DNA of 64,000 nt from Paludibacteraceae bacterium (GTDB taxonomy: Bacteria; Bacteroidota; Bacteroidia; Bacteroidales; Paludibacteraceae). Shown here piece by piece: positions 43,293 to 52,089 of this stretch (position 1 is its first letter; each line of letters starts with the position of its first letter). The notes beneath the pieces are model-generated. The model did no database searches, had not been told where the DNA came from, and saw nothing but the letters and a program-made list of their open reading frames with translations. The stretch spans positions 1-64,000 of the forward strand of contig JAFSMP010000040.1 of the NCBI GenBank assembly GCA_017447875.1, written 5' to 3'. A program made the position numbers and the translations under genes.

Positions 43293-44891
43293 TCAATTAG
43301 AAAGCAGTTCGACTGCTTTCTTCGTGATCTCGTCATCCCGTTCAAACAGCGGGAAGAAACCCTCATCGCCCAGTACATCCCGGACGATATAAGCATTCAG
43401 AAGTCGCGTCATTAACGGGCGCGATTTTTGTATCTGCTCCTCATTCGGTGCGATATCTTTCTCTTGGGCAAACGCCACGAACTCACGCAAGATATTCTGT
43501 TTGTTCAGGTACTTCTCCAATTCCTTCCATTCCTTGAATTTACCCAATTCCTTGCGGTGCTGGTCCGTATATTGGTAGGCGAACTGGTAGGTGATCGCCA
43601 GGTTGACGCATTTGTTGTACCACGGCGTATTCAAGGTAGTGTCACGACCTACGAAAACGTCCGGCATAATACCACCTCCGCCACGAACGATACGGCCTTT
43701 CTTCGTGCGATAAGTCGTCGTGTCCGTGAAATGAATCGAGTCCGCAGAGAACTGCTCGCCGTGCTCAAAACGCTCGTATAACTCCTTGTTATAGTCACTC
43801 TGATCACCCATCGTGTACGGTTTCTGGATACACCGACCGCTCGGCGTGTAATAACGGGCTACCGTCAGACGCACCGCACTACCGTCGTCAAACGGCATCT
43901 GCTGCTGCACCAGACCCTTACCGAACGACCGTCTGCCGATGATCGTCGCGCGGTCATTATCTTGCATCGCACCCGCGAAGATCTCACTCGCCGAAGCGGA
44001 GAAGTCATCGATCAGAACCACCAGCGGTACGTCCTTGAACCGACCGCTACCGTCGGCCTTCGCCTCATAACGAGGATAAGCGCGACCCTGCGAATAGACG
44101 ATCAACTCACCGCGGTGCAGGAACTCATTCGCCATGCGGATCGCCTGATCCATGTATCCGCCGCTGTTCTCCCTTAGGTCCACGATATAGCGGTCCGCAC
44201 CCTTGGCCTTCAGTTCCGCCAAAGCGGTGATAAACTCCTTATAGGTCGTCTCGCCGAACTTGTTCACGCGCACAAAACCGATCTTACCGATCATGAATTT
44301 CGCGTCCACACTCGTCACCGGTATATCGCCTCTTGTGATCGTGAAATACAGCGGTTCACTCACTCCGGCACGCAGGATACCTAACTTCACCTGCGTACCC
44401 TTCGGACCGCGGAGGGTCTTCATCACCTTCTCGTTGTTCATCTTCTTACCCGTGAACACCGAGTCGTCTACCGTCACGATCTTGTCGCCCGCCAATACAC
44501 CGATACCTTCACTCGGACCGCCGGCAATAACCGCTACGATACGCACCGTGTCTTGCTGGATCGTGAACTGCACGCCGATACCCGAGAACGAACCCGCTAA
44601 CTCCGAGTTCACCATCTCCAGGTCTTCCTTGGGGATGTACGCACTGTGCGGATCCAACTTCTGCACCAGATCCGTCATCACCTCGTCCGTGATGCTGTCC
44701 ACATTGATCTCATCCACATACGCCGTCTCCATCAGTTGTATCAGGCGGTCTAACTTGTTCTGCTCGAACTGCAACTGACCGTTATGAATCACGATACGCT
44801 GGGCGTTCGCCTGCTGACTGATGGACATCCCGATCAACAGACCAATCGCTACTCCCAACACCGTCAATGTAGGTAAGATGTACTTTTTCAT
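43293..44891 (-). CDS. ctpA: Carboxy-terminal processing protease, S41 family
   Basis: 532 residues from MKKYILPTLTVLGVAIGLLI (44891), with an N-terminal membrane anchor or signal. PDZ domain at ~75-165 (GSFSGIGVQFTIQQDTVRIV, AGDKIVTVDD). S41 catalytic domain with the nucleophile serine in LVVLIDDFSASASEIFAGAM and the catalytic lysine in IGRRSFGKGLVQQQ. The C-terminal ~170 residues are the Bacteroidota-type helical extension. Periplasmic protease acting on C-termini; targets unknown. Confidence 0.93.
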   Translation of the reverse strand: MKKYILPTLTVLGVAIGLLIGMSISQQANAQRIVIHNGQLQFEQNKLDRLIQLMETAYVDEINVDSITDEVMTDLVQKLDPHSAYIPKEDLEMVNSELAGSFSGIGVQFTIQQDTVRIVAVIAGGPSEGIGVLAGDKIVTVDDSVFTGKKMNNEKVMKTLRGPKGTQVKLGILRAGVSEPLYFTITRGDIPVTSVDAKFMIGKIGFVRVNKFGETTYKEFITALAELKAKGADRYIVDLRENSGGYMDQAIRMANEFLHRGELIVYSQGRAYPRYEAKADGSGRFKDVPLVVLIDDFSASASEIFAGAMQDNDRATIIGRRSFGKGLVQQQMPFDDGSAVRLTVARYYTPSGRCIQKPYTMGDQSDYNKELYERFEHGEQFSADSIHFTDTTTYRTKKGRIVRGGGGIMPDVFVGRDTTLNTPWYNKCVNLAITYQFAYQYTDQHRKELGKFKEWKELEKYLNKQNILREFVAFAQEKDIAPNEEQIQKSRPLMTRLLNAYIVRDVLGDEGFFPLFERDDEITKKAVELLSN

Positions 44892-44912
44892 GTTTCTTTC
44901 AACTTTCAACTT

Positions 44913-45344
44913 TCAACTTTCAACTTGGTCGTGTAAATACACGACCTCTATCCCTGCTCTTTTCAGCAGCTCCACACCATCCATGATCCGGTACTCCTCG
45001 CCGTAAACAACCCGTTTGATGCCAGACTGAATGATCAACTTCGAGCACTCCAGACACGGACTGGCGGTCACATACAGCGTTGCACCGTCGGAACTGTTAT
45101 TCGACCGCGCTACTTTCGTCAGCGCATTCGCTTCAGCGTGCAGCACGTAGGGCTTACTTACGTTATTCTCATCCTCGCAGATGTTCTCAAAACCCGAAGG
45201 AGTACCGTTGTATCCGTCGGAGATGATCATCTGGTCCTTCACCAGCAGCGCACCAACCTTCCGACGCACGCAGTAACTGTTCTCTGCCCACGTCCGCGCC
45301 ATGCGCATATATAAATAATCGCGTTTCTTCTGTTTTTCCGTCAT
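44913..45344 (-). CDS. dCMP deaminase family protein
   Basis: 143 residues. Zinc deaminase: VLHAEANALTKV (zinc His, catalytic Glu) and TASPCLECSKLIIQSGIKRV (two zinc cysteines). Produces dUMP from dCMP for thymidylate synthesis; related to ComEB. It shares a 4-bp overlap with the mpl stop. The spacer to ctpA consists of four CAACTTT repeats. Confidence 0.93.
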   Translation of the reverse strand: MTEKQKKRDYLYMRMARTWAENSYCVRRKVGALLVKDQMIISDGYNGTPSGFENICEDENNVSKPYVLHAEANALTKVARSNNSSDGATLYVTASPCLECSKLIIQSGIKRVVYGEEYRIMDGVELLKRAGIEVVYLHDQVES

Positions 45345-46672
45345 AACAATTCTTCTGCAAATTCCTTTACGTTCACGCCGTCAAACGTTCCTGAGCTCAT
45401 CATTAATAATGCCGTATTCTCGTAGCTGAGGCTCTTCAACTGCGCCTGCAGCGCCTCGCTCTCCGTAAACACCTCCACATTTTTCGTGCCAAACGCGTCC
45501 CGAACTTCCTCTTTGGTGATCGGCGTCAAGCGTTTATGCTCGATCACTTTCGGATTGAAATACACATACGCCACATCCGCTTCGGCCATACAACCCTTGT
45601 ACTGCGGCAGAAAATCCGCCATCAGACTTGAGAACGTATGCAGTTCCATACAAGCCACCAGTTTCTTCTCCGGATAACGTTCGCGCACCGCATTGATGGT
45701 CGCCTTCAGTTTACTCGGACTATGTGCAAAATCCTTGTACGCCACACTCGTCTCGGTTTCGCAGATCTTCTCCAGACGGTTGCTGGCACCGGTGAAGGTG
45801 CTTATCTCGCGGTAGAAATCATCCGGTGCCACGCCGATACAGTGACATGCTAACATCGCTGCCTGCAGGTTCTGCATATTATGCTTTCCGAACACCTGCA
45901 TCTCGACCTTTCCGTCATATGCCTCATACGGAATTATCGAGATGTCGAGATCTCGAGATGTCGAGGCCTCGTCGGCCAACATCCTCAGATTCTCATCCCC
46001 CTTGAAATAAATAAACGATCCCTTCGGTTCTATACTCTTTACGAACTTGCGGAAGGTATCCACGTACTCCGGGAACGTCGGGAATACATTGATATGATCC
46101 CACGCGATACCCGTCAGGATCGCTACATGCGGGTGGTACCAAAGGAACTTGCTTCTCAGATCCAGCGGACTCGTCAGGTACTCATCGCCCTCAAACACCG
46201 CATACTTCGCCGTGTCGCTCAAGCGTACCATCCGTTCGAAGCCCTCGATCTGCGCACCTACCATATAGTCCGCTTCGATACCTAACCGGTTCAGCACATA
46301 GAGGATCATCGAGGTCGTGGTCGTCTTGCCGTGCGAACCTCCTACCACAATACGAATCTTATCCTTCGTCTGCTCGTACAGGTACTCCGGGAACGAATAG
46401 ATCTTGATACCCAACTCACGCGCCTTCACCAATTCCGGGTTATCCTCGCGCGCGTGCATTCCTAATATAATAGCGTCTATATCCTTGGTGATACGCTCCG
46501 GGTGCCAACCCATCTCATCGGGCAACAAACCCGCCTCGCGCAAGTGAGACAAAGCAGGGTCGAAGATTTCATCATCCGACCCCGTTACCTTGTACCCTGC
46601 CTTGGAGGCAACGGCTAACGCCAAGTTATGCATCGCCGCCCCACCAATAGCTATAAAATGTATTTTAGTCAT
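45341..46672 (-). CDS. mpl: UDP-N-acetylmuramate:L-alanyl-gamma-D-glutamyl-meso-DAP ligase
   Basis: 443 residues from MTKIHFIAIGGAAMHNLALA (46672). Murein-recycling ligase of the Mur family: P-loop VVGGSHGKTTTTSMILYVLN, central FEGDEYLTSPLDLRSKF (aspartate), ILTGIAWDHINVFPTFPEYV and the C-terminal KDFAHSPSKLKATINAVRER. An 8-bp tandem repeat (TCGAGATG-type, 45937-45968) is translated as STSRDLDISII within the protein. It sits between the tig terminator and the dCMP deaminase gene. Confidence 0.93.
   Translation of the reverse strand: MTKIHFIAIGGAAMHNLALAVASKAGYKVTGSDDEIFDPALSHLREAGLLPDEMGWHPERITKDIDAIILGMHAREDNPELVKARELGIKIYSFPEYLYEQTKDKIRIVVGGSHGKTTTTSMILYVLNRLGIEADYMVGAQIEGFERMVRLSDTAKYAVFEGDEYLTSPLDLRSKFLWYHPHVAILTGIAWDHINVFPTFPEYVDTFRKFVKSIEPKGSFIYFKGDENLRMLADEASTSRDLDISIIPYEAYDGKVEMQVFGKHNMQNLQAAMLACHCIGVAPDDFYREISTFTGASNRLEKICETETSVAYKDFAHSPSKLKATINAVRERYPEKKLVACMELHTFSSLMADFLPQYKGCMAEADVAYVYFNPKVIEHKRLTPITKEEVRDAFGTKNVEVFTESEALQAQLKSLSYENTALLMMSSGTFDGVNVKEFAEELL
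45937..45968. repeat. 8-bp tandem repeat inside mpl
   Basis: TCGAGATG, TCGAGATC, TCGAGATG and TCGAGGCC in direct succession; read through in frame by the mpl gene. Confidence 0.8.
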
Positions 46673-46691
46673 AATAGTCGAAAGTCGAAAG

Positions 46692-46758
46692 AAAAAAGAC
46701 CGTAGCATTTGGCTACTCAAAGCCGCTTTTATCTTTGAGCGTTAGCGGTCTTTCTTCT
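46692..46758 (-). terminator. Intrinsic terminator after tig
   Basis: Outer stem AAAGACCG (46695-46702) with CGGTCTTT (46746-46753) and an inner stem CTCAAAG/CTTTGAG, followed on the minus strand by a T tract. Confidence 0.75.
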
Positions 46759-46772
46759 TTGAGCGGAGCGGT

Positions 46773-47855
46773 CTATTTGAACAATTTATCAAACTCCTCT
46801 TGGCTAACTTTCTTCGGCTCCACCTTCACGATAGCCTTGACAGCCTCGAAGATCTTGTCTTCTACCACGCGCTCTACGATACCGCGTAACTGGTTCTCGT
46901 TCTTCAGCATCTCCTGAGCGTAGTTAGCGAGCATCTCCTCCTCTACGTTCATCAGGCCGTACTGCATGAACTGCATCTTGGCGATCCGTTTGGCAAAGTC
47001 CTCGACCTCTTCTTTTTGCACGTCGATCTTGTACTCTTTCATGAGTTGGTCCTTGGCGAGGTGCCATTTCAGCTCGTCCAGCATCTTGTCAAAGTCCTTG
47101 TCGAGGTCCTCTTGCGTCATCTTCTCGTTCGTCTCCAGCACCCAACGTTTGAGGAAGTCAACAGGGAACTCTACTTTCTCCATCTTCTTCATCACAGCGT
47201 CCTTCACGTCGATGCCGAAGCGGTACTTCGTCTCTTCTGCCAGACTGCGCTCGATATCTTCTTTGATCTTCGCACGGAAACCCTTCTCGTCTTTCGGAGC
47301 GTCCGGACCGTACACCTTAGCGAACAACTCGGCATCTACTGCACACGGCTTCACCTCTGCCTTCGTGCCTTTCTCTTCGTCAGCAGCGATGTACTCGCCG
47401 AAACGGTTGGTATACGCCTCAACCTGCTTGTCCACCATCTCCTTCGTCGGCTCGATCGTGTACTCAGCGATCTTGTTCTTGCCGTTCAACTTGGCATCGA
47501 ACTCCGGTGCTACAGCGATGTCGAACGCAAAGGTAAACGTGTCCTCGTGGTCGAGATCGACGTTACCTTGCTCTTTGTTCGGCAGCGGGTCACCGAGAAT
47601 ATTCAATTTCTTCTCCTCGATGTGCTTCTGCAGGTTCTCACCTACCAGCTTGTTCAGCACGTCAGCCAGGATACCCTTACCGTACATCTTCTTCACCAAG
47701 CCTGCCGGAACCATTCCCGGACGGAAACCCGGCATCTGTGCTTTCTGACGCACTTGTTTCAGTTGCTTCGCAACCTCCTCCTGATAGTCAGCCGGCTCGA
47801 TGGTCATCGTCACCACTGCCTTCAGGTCTTTCAATTCACTTTGTTCAATTTTCAT
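46773..47855 (-). CDS. tig: Trigger factor lacking most of the PPIase domain
   Basis: 360 residues against ~430-450 for typical trigger factors. The N-terminal ribosome-binding domain is complete, with the signature AQMPGFRPGMVPAGLVKKMY at ~38-57 (family GFRxGxxP). After the linker, AYTNRFGEYIAADEEKGTKA leads directly into VDAELFAKVYGPDAPKDEKG, which matches the start of the C-terminal chaperone domain. In between, family members have an ~85-90-residue FKBP-like PPIase domain; here only ~15 residues remain. The C-terminal helices (FAKRIAKMQFMQYGLMNVEE) are complete. It should still act as a nascent-chain chaperone on the ribosome, without proline isomerase activity (inference). Confidence 0.88.
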   Translation of the reverse strand: MKIEQSELKDLKAVVTMTIEPADYQEEVAKQLKQVRQKAQMPGFRPGMVPAGLVKKMYGKGILADVLNKLVGENLQKHIEEKKLNILGDPLPNKEQGNVDLDHEDTFTFAFDIAVAPEFDAKLNGKNKIAEYTIEPTKEMVDKQVEAYTNRFGEYIAADEEKGTKAEVKPCAVDAELFAKVYGPDAPKDEKGFRAKIKEDIERSLAEETKYRFGIDVKDAVMKKMEKVEFPVDFLKRWVLETNEKMTQEDLDKDFDKMLDELKWHLAKDQLMKEYKIDVQKEEVEDFAKRIAKMQFMQYGLMNVEEEMLANYAQEMLKNENQLRGIVERVVEDKIFEAVKAIVKVEPKKVSQEEFDKLFK

Positions 47856-47892
47856 TTTTTGTATTATTTTGTTTTATTATTTTTCTCTTTGT

Positions 47893-48032
47893 GTAAGCCC
47901 TTCGCTCAGCGAGCGATACAGTATATATCCGGTTGGAACATTCTTTTGCGGTTGGGGTCCGCAAAAGCATGAGCGGGGGGCACCGTGGTTCCAGAGGATA
48001 TATACGCTATCCGAATGGCTTTAAGGGCTTAC
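47893..48032 (-). ncRNA. 140-nt rod-like structured element between typA and tig
   Basis: A long imperfect palindrome: GTAAGCCC (47893-47900) with GGGCTTAC (48025-48032); 47915-47930 with 47996-48011 (14 of 16 pairs, GGATATATAC core); TGGAAC (47934-47939) with GTTCCA (47988-47993); CTTTTGCGG (47943-47951) with CCGCAAAAG (47959-47967) around a 7-nt loop; a local hairpin CGCTCAGCGAGCG (47903-47915). The outer arm covers the typA stop codon. It could be an attenuator or processing site for the typA-tig transcript, or a MITE-like insertion. It has no sequence match to the elements at 0.9 and 7.6 kb. Confidence 0.6.
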
Positions 48033-49843
48033 GCTCTTCCGGCTCTTTTTCTCTCGAGCTCGTCAAGAATGATCTTGCGGATTCGCATAGCGTGCGGCGT
48101 CACCTCCACGTACTCGTCCTCTTTGATGTACTCCAGCGCCTCTTCCAGACTCATCCGTACCGGCGGCGGCAATACAGCCTTGTCGTCTGCACTCTTCGAA
48201 CGCATGTTGGTCAGTTTCTTGCTCTTGGTCACATTGATGACGATGTCGCCTTCCTTCGCATTCTCGCCTACTACCTGTCCGGCATACACTTCCTCCTGCG
48301 GATCGATGAAGAACTTACCTCTGTCCTGCAACTTGTCCAACGCATAAGCATAAGCCGTACCGGCCTCCATGGCGATGAGCGATCCGTTATTGCGCTTCAC
48401 GATCTCGCCTTTCCACGGCTGGTACTCCAGGAAACGGTGCGCCATGATCGCCTCACCGGCGCTCACGTTCATCACATACGTACGCATTCCCATGATGCCG
48501 CGACTCGGGATGGTGAACTCCAGATGGACGCGGTCGTTGACCATCTCCATCTTCGTCATCTCGCCCTTATGCGTGCTCACAAACTCAATGATCTTACCCG
48601 AGCACTCCTCCGGCGTGTTCACCGTCAGACTCTCCACCGGTTCACATTTCACGCCGTTGATCTCTTTGATGATCACCTGCGGCTGACCCACTTGTAACTC
48701 ATACCCCTCACGACGCATGGTCTCGATCAGCACACTCAGGTGCAGCACGCCGCGACCGAACACACGCCAACTGCTTTCCTCCGCACCTTTCTCCACGCGC
48801 AACGCGAGGTTCTTCTCCAACTCTTTGTTCAAGCGGTCTTGGATATGACGACTCGTCACATACTTACCGTCTTGACCGAAGAACGGACTATCATTGATGC
48901 AGAAGGTCATACTCATCGTCGGCTCGTCGATAGCGATCGGTTTGAGTGCTTCGGGATTCTCAGCATCGCAGATCGTGTCACCGATCTCAAAACCGTCAAT
49001 ACCGATCATCGCACAGATGTCGCCGTTCTTCACCACGTCGGTCTTCACGTGACCCATGCCCGAGAACGTATGCAGCTCTTTGATCTTGGTCTTCACCATC
49101 GTGCCGTCTTTCTTAGCCAGCGTCACAGCCTGTCCGTCTTTGAACTCACCTCTATGCACACGACCGATAGCGATACGGCCTACGTACGAGTTATAATCCA
49201 GACTCGTCACCAGCATCTGCGGTGTACCCGGATTCTCTTCCGGCGCCGGAATATACTCGATGATCGCGTCCATCAGGTCCGTCAGATCCGTCGTCGGTTT
49301 CTTCCAATCGGTACTCATCCAACCTTGCTTGGCAGATCCGTACAGCGTCTGGAAATCCAACTGGTCATCCGTCGCGTTCAGGTTGCACATCAGGTCAAAC
49401 ACCTCTTCTTGCACCTCGTCCGGACGGCAGTTCAGCTTGTCTACTTTATTGATCACCACGATCGGCTTCAAACCCAACTCCAGCGCCTTCTGCAGCACAA
49501 ATCGCGTCTGCGGCATCGCGCCCTCAAAAGCGTCCACCAACAGCAGTACACCGTCGGCCATATTCAGTACGCGCTCCACTTCACCACCGAAATCCGCGTG
49601 CCCCGGAGTGTCAATAATATTGATCTTCGTGCCTTTGTATTCAATCGCTACGTTCTTCGCCAAGATCGTGATACCACGCTCCCGCTCCAAGTCATTATTA
49701 TCCAGGATAAGTTCCTTCGGCTGATCGCTGAACTCCGAACGCTGTTGACTTACCACATGCGCCGTGTACAACATCTTATCGACCAGCGTCGTTTTTCCGT
49801 GGTCCACGTGCGCAATAATTGCTATATTTCTAATATTTTGCAT
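48029..49843 (-). CDS. typA: Ribosome-associated GTPase BipA/TypA
   Basis: 604 residues from MQNIRNIAIIAHVDHGKTTL (49843). Translational GTPase related to EF-G: P-loop AHVDHGKTTL, switch I region NDLERERGITILAKN, DTPGHADFGGEVERVL (switch II), NKVDK (G4), then the beta-barrel, EF-G-like domains (RGIMGMRTYVMNVSAGEAIM) and the BipA-specific C-terminus (ALEYIKEDEYVEVTPHAMRI, RKIILDELERKR). Works in 50S assembly and stress adaptation. It has its own promoter at 49887-49917. Confidence 0.96.
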   Translation of the reverse strand: MQNIRNIAIIAHVDHGKTTLVDKMLYTAHVVSQQRSEFSDQPKELILDNNDLERERGITILAKNVAIEYKGTKINIIDTPGHADFGGEVERVLNMADGVLLLVDAFEGAMPQTRFVLQKALELGLKPIVVINKVDKLNCRPDEVQEEVFDLMCNLNATDDQLDFQTLYGSAKQGWMSTDWKKPTTDLTDLMDAIIEYIPAPEENPGTPQMLVTSLDYNSYVGRIAIGRVHRGEFKDGQAVTLAKKDGTMVKTKIKELHTFSGMGHVKTDVVKNGDICAMIGIDGFEIGDTICDAENPEALKPIAIDEPTMSMTFCINDSPFFGQDGKYVTSRHIQDRLNKELEKNLALRVEKGAEESSWRVFGRGVLHLSVLIETMRREGYELQVGQPQVIIKEINGVKCEPVESLTVNTPEECSGKIIEFVSTHKGEMTKMEMVNDRVHLEFTIPSRGIMGMRTYVMNVSAGEAIMAHRFLEYQPWKGEIVKRNNGSLIAMEAGTAYAYALDKLQDRGKFFIDPQEEVYAGQVVGENAKEGDIVINVTKSKKLTNMRSKSADDKAVLPPPVRMSLEEALEYIKEDEYVEVTPHAMRIRKIILDELERKRAGRA

Positions 49844-49886
49844 ATCTTTTTGATAAGGCCACAATGTGCCAAAATAAAATCGGCTG

Positions 49887-49917
49887 CAAAGTTACAAAAA
49901 AAAATCCGAATGCGCAA
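49887..49917 (-). promoter_or_regulatory. Bacteroidota-type promoter of typA
   Basis: TTG (49917-49915), 20 nt, TAACTTTG (49894-49887). Confidence 0.87.
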
Positions 49918-49999
49918 ATAAAATTCATTTTATTTTGCCATTTGCTGGATTTTTTTACTGTAACCTCAGTGGGAACCCTCTGGGAGGACCGAAATTACA

Positions 50000-50030
50000 A
50001 AAAAAATGACATACACAAGAGTGTATGCCA
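50000..50030 (-). terminator. Intrinsic terminator after the 50111-52054 gene
   Basis: CATACAC (50010-50016) pairs with GTGTATG (50021-50027); on the minus strand a tract of eight T follows. The sequence resembles the hairpin at ~8088-8116. Confidence 0.75.
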
Positions 50031-50110
50031 CTTTTCTTTATTTTTTGGACCATTTTGGGTCTTTTTGAACTAAAAATCTCCGTCCATTCTCGTCGAATTA
50101 TATTCGACAT

Positions 50111-52054
50111 CTATTGCATCGGGATTCCGAGAACGTTATATTCTATTCCATTCTTCCGAATAACCACCTGCCCGTCCCGAAGAATTTTCTCACTTCTCAC
50201 AGCGGGCCCTGCCTGGGTCTCACTTCTCACTCCCTCAGCAACCACTCCCCAACTCACGTCATCCACGTAGTACGTCACCACGCCTTCATTGCCGTTCGGG
50301 CTCACATAGCGGAAAGCCATGTGGAACACATCCGGGATATTGGCTTGGTTCTCCAGATGAATCTGGAACGGAACCCAAACGCCATCCTCATCCGATGTCC
50401 TCGGAATACTCAGCCCGTCAAACGCTTGGAAGAACACATGCGCAGGGTCGTTGGCATCGATGAAATACACCTCAAACAGCGCCTTGTTTCCTTCTTCCGG
50501 CAGATACTCGCCCTTCACGCTGAACGCGAACACCTGCGAAGGTGTATTCTTGTAGTCCAGCGCCGGCGTCACCAGCCACATCTCCCATGTGTCCGTGCTG
50601 TCCTTCGCGTACTGATAGGCCGTTGCCTTGGCGTACTTGCCTTCTCCGCGAACCGGAGTGGTCTTTGCTTCGTCAAAGCCCCACCACGGACGAGCCGTCG
50701 CTTTGGCTACGTTCTGCCAGCCGTCCAGCAGCAGCGTCTTGTTATGCTCCGCGTTGTCAAAATGTTCGTCTAACACAGCTAACGGATGACTCATATCCCA
50801 TTGGAAATCCACCTGCCAATCCACCGTCTCCGGCGAGGGGTTGCGACCGGTACCGTTGAGGGTTACCACCACGCTCTGCGCGTTCTCGGAATAGATGGTC
50901 AGCGTCGACTGGTAAGTACCTGCCTCAAGCGGCGTGAAGCGGATAGTCACATCGCTCGTCGCGTTTTTCGGCAGCATCGTGCCGTCGATAGTGAACGCTG
51001 CACCCGTGATATGATCCACGCGCATATAGACATAATCCGTGCAGTTGATGCTGGTCACGCTTATGGTCTGCGTCGTCTGCTGACCTACGTTCACTTCGAA
51101 CGCAGGCACAATGCTCGGCGTGACGCTGATCTCCGGCTTGGCACTCGGATCGGTGCAGGTACCGTTCAGCGTGATCATGTCCGGCAGAATGGCCGTATGG
51201 TTCACGTTGTCGAAGATCAGACTGGCGCGGTGCGTACCGGCAGTCTGCGGGGCATAGGTCACCACGATATTCATCTCACTCTGATCAGCCGGCATCGACG
51301 TAGCCGACAACTGAAAATGAGAGGCGTCGGTACCGCCGATACGGAAAGTGGTCTCGCTCGTCAAATGACCTTGCTTCACGCGTATCGTGTCGAAATTCAC
51401 CGTGTTGCCGATGGTCGTTGCGACCGAAGTCAGACTCTTGGGTGTCACCGTGATATACGGTTCGTCTTCCGGCGTCTCCGGCAAGGCAACCATACTCAGC
51501 GAGTCCAACAGCACATAACATTTCGCTTTCGTCTTGAAACTCAGGTAGAACGACTTGGCTTTGTCGGGACGTGTGGTCTCAATCACCAAGCTCTGCCATT
51601 CGCTCTGTACGCTGTCGGATAACACCCGCTGAAGTTTGTCTGCGTCATGATCTTTCAGCCCGTCCGTTACCGTCGCGTGCTCCCAGTAACTCTCCAGACT
51701 CACGTCTCCGGTAGCAGTGACACCCACTACTTTGTAGTGCAGCGTAAGACGGAAAGGAGCGTTGGCTGCATAATAAGCATCCGTCAGGTTGTTAATCCGC
51801 TGATACAGCGATCCGGCTGTCGTGGCACCTAACTTCACGGCCACGGTACCCTCATACACATCGGTTTTCTCAGAGATAGTGCTGAAACCCGTCCGCTCCC
51901 AACCGTTGAAATCGGTGTAGCTGCCGAACATCGCGTTGTTCTTGTCCTCGTAGGTCTCAAACCCCGCGTTCTGAATCAACTCCGTCTCTTCTGCTACAGC
52001 AGGCACGCCCCATATCAGCGCTCCCGCTATCATGATCCATAGATTCTTTTTCAT
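50111..52054 (-). CDS. Secreted choice-of-anchor-type protein with shared C-terminal tag
   Basis: 647 residues. Signal peptide MKKNLWIMIAGALIWGVPAV. Residues ~25-190 form a carbohydrate-binding-like sandwich (IQNAGFETYEDKNNAMFGSY), ~200-310 and ~310-410 are Ig-like (ASH/choice-of-anchor D type: DTIRVKQGHLTSETTFRIGG; ATSDVTIRFTPLEAGTYQST), ~430-610 is a choice-of-anchor J type sandwich (WWGFDEAKTTPVRGEGKYAK). The end RSEKILRDGQVVIRKNG and EYNVLGIPMQ is a tag common to four proteins of this locus. Extracellular, probably exported by T9SS. It follows the next gene upstream by 35 bp of a tandem TTCTTTCACTC spacer. Confidence 0.8.
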   Translation of the reverse strand: MKKNLWIMIAGALIWGVPAVAEETELIQNAGFETYEDKNNAMFGSYTDFNGWERTGFSTISEKTDVYEGTVAVKLGATTAGSLYQRINNLTDAYYAANAPFRLTLHYKVVGVTATGDVSLESYWEHATVTDGLKDHDADKLQRVLSDSVQSEWQSLVIETTRPDKAKSFYLSFKTKAKCYVLLDSLSMVALPETPEDEPYITVTPKSLTSVATTIGNTVNFDTIRVKQGHLTSETTFRIGGTDASHFQLSATSMPADQSEMNIVVTYAPQTAGTHRASLIFDNVNHTAILPDMITLNGTCTDPSAKPEISVTPSIVPAFEVNVGQQTTQTISVTSINCTDYVYMRVDHITGAAFTIDGTMLPKNATSDVTIRFTPLEAGTYQSTLTIYSENAQSVVVTLNGTGRNPSPETVDWQVDFQWDMSHPLAVLDEHFDNAEHNKTLLLDGWQNVAKATARPWWGFDEAKTTPVRGEGKYAKATAYQYAKDSTDTWEMWLVTPALDYKNTPSQVFAFSVKGEYLPEEGNKALFEVYFIDANDPAHVFFQAFDGLSIPRTSDEDGVWVPFQIHLENQANIPDVFHMAFRYVSPNGNEGVVTYYVDDVSWGVVAEGVRSETQAGPAVRSEKILRDGQVVIRKNGIEYNVLGIPMQ

Positions 52055-52089
52055 TCTTTCACTCTTTCACTCCTTCATTCTTTCACTCT

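Noticed and set aside
48740-49921. 393-residue plus-strand frame opposite typA
   Set aside because: Antisense to a highly conserved GTPase gene; His/Arg/Leu-rich composition without motifs.
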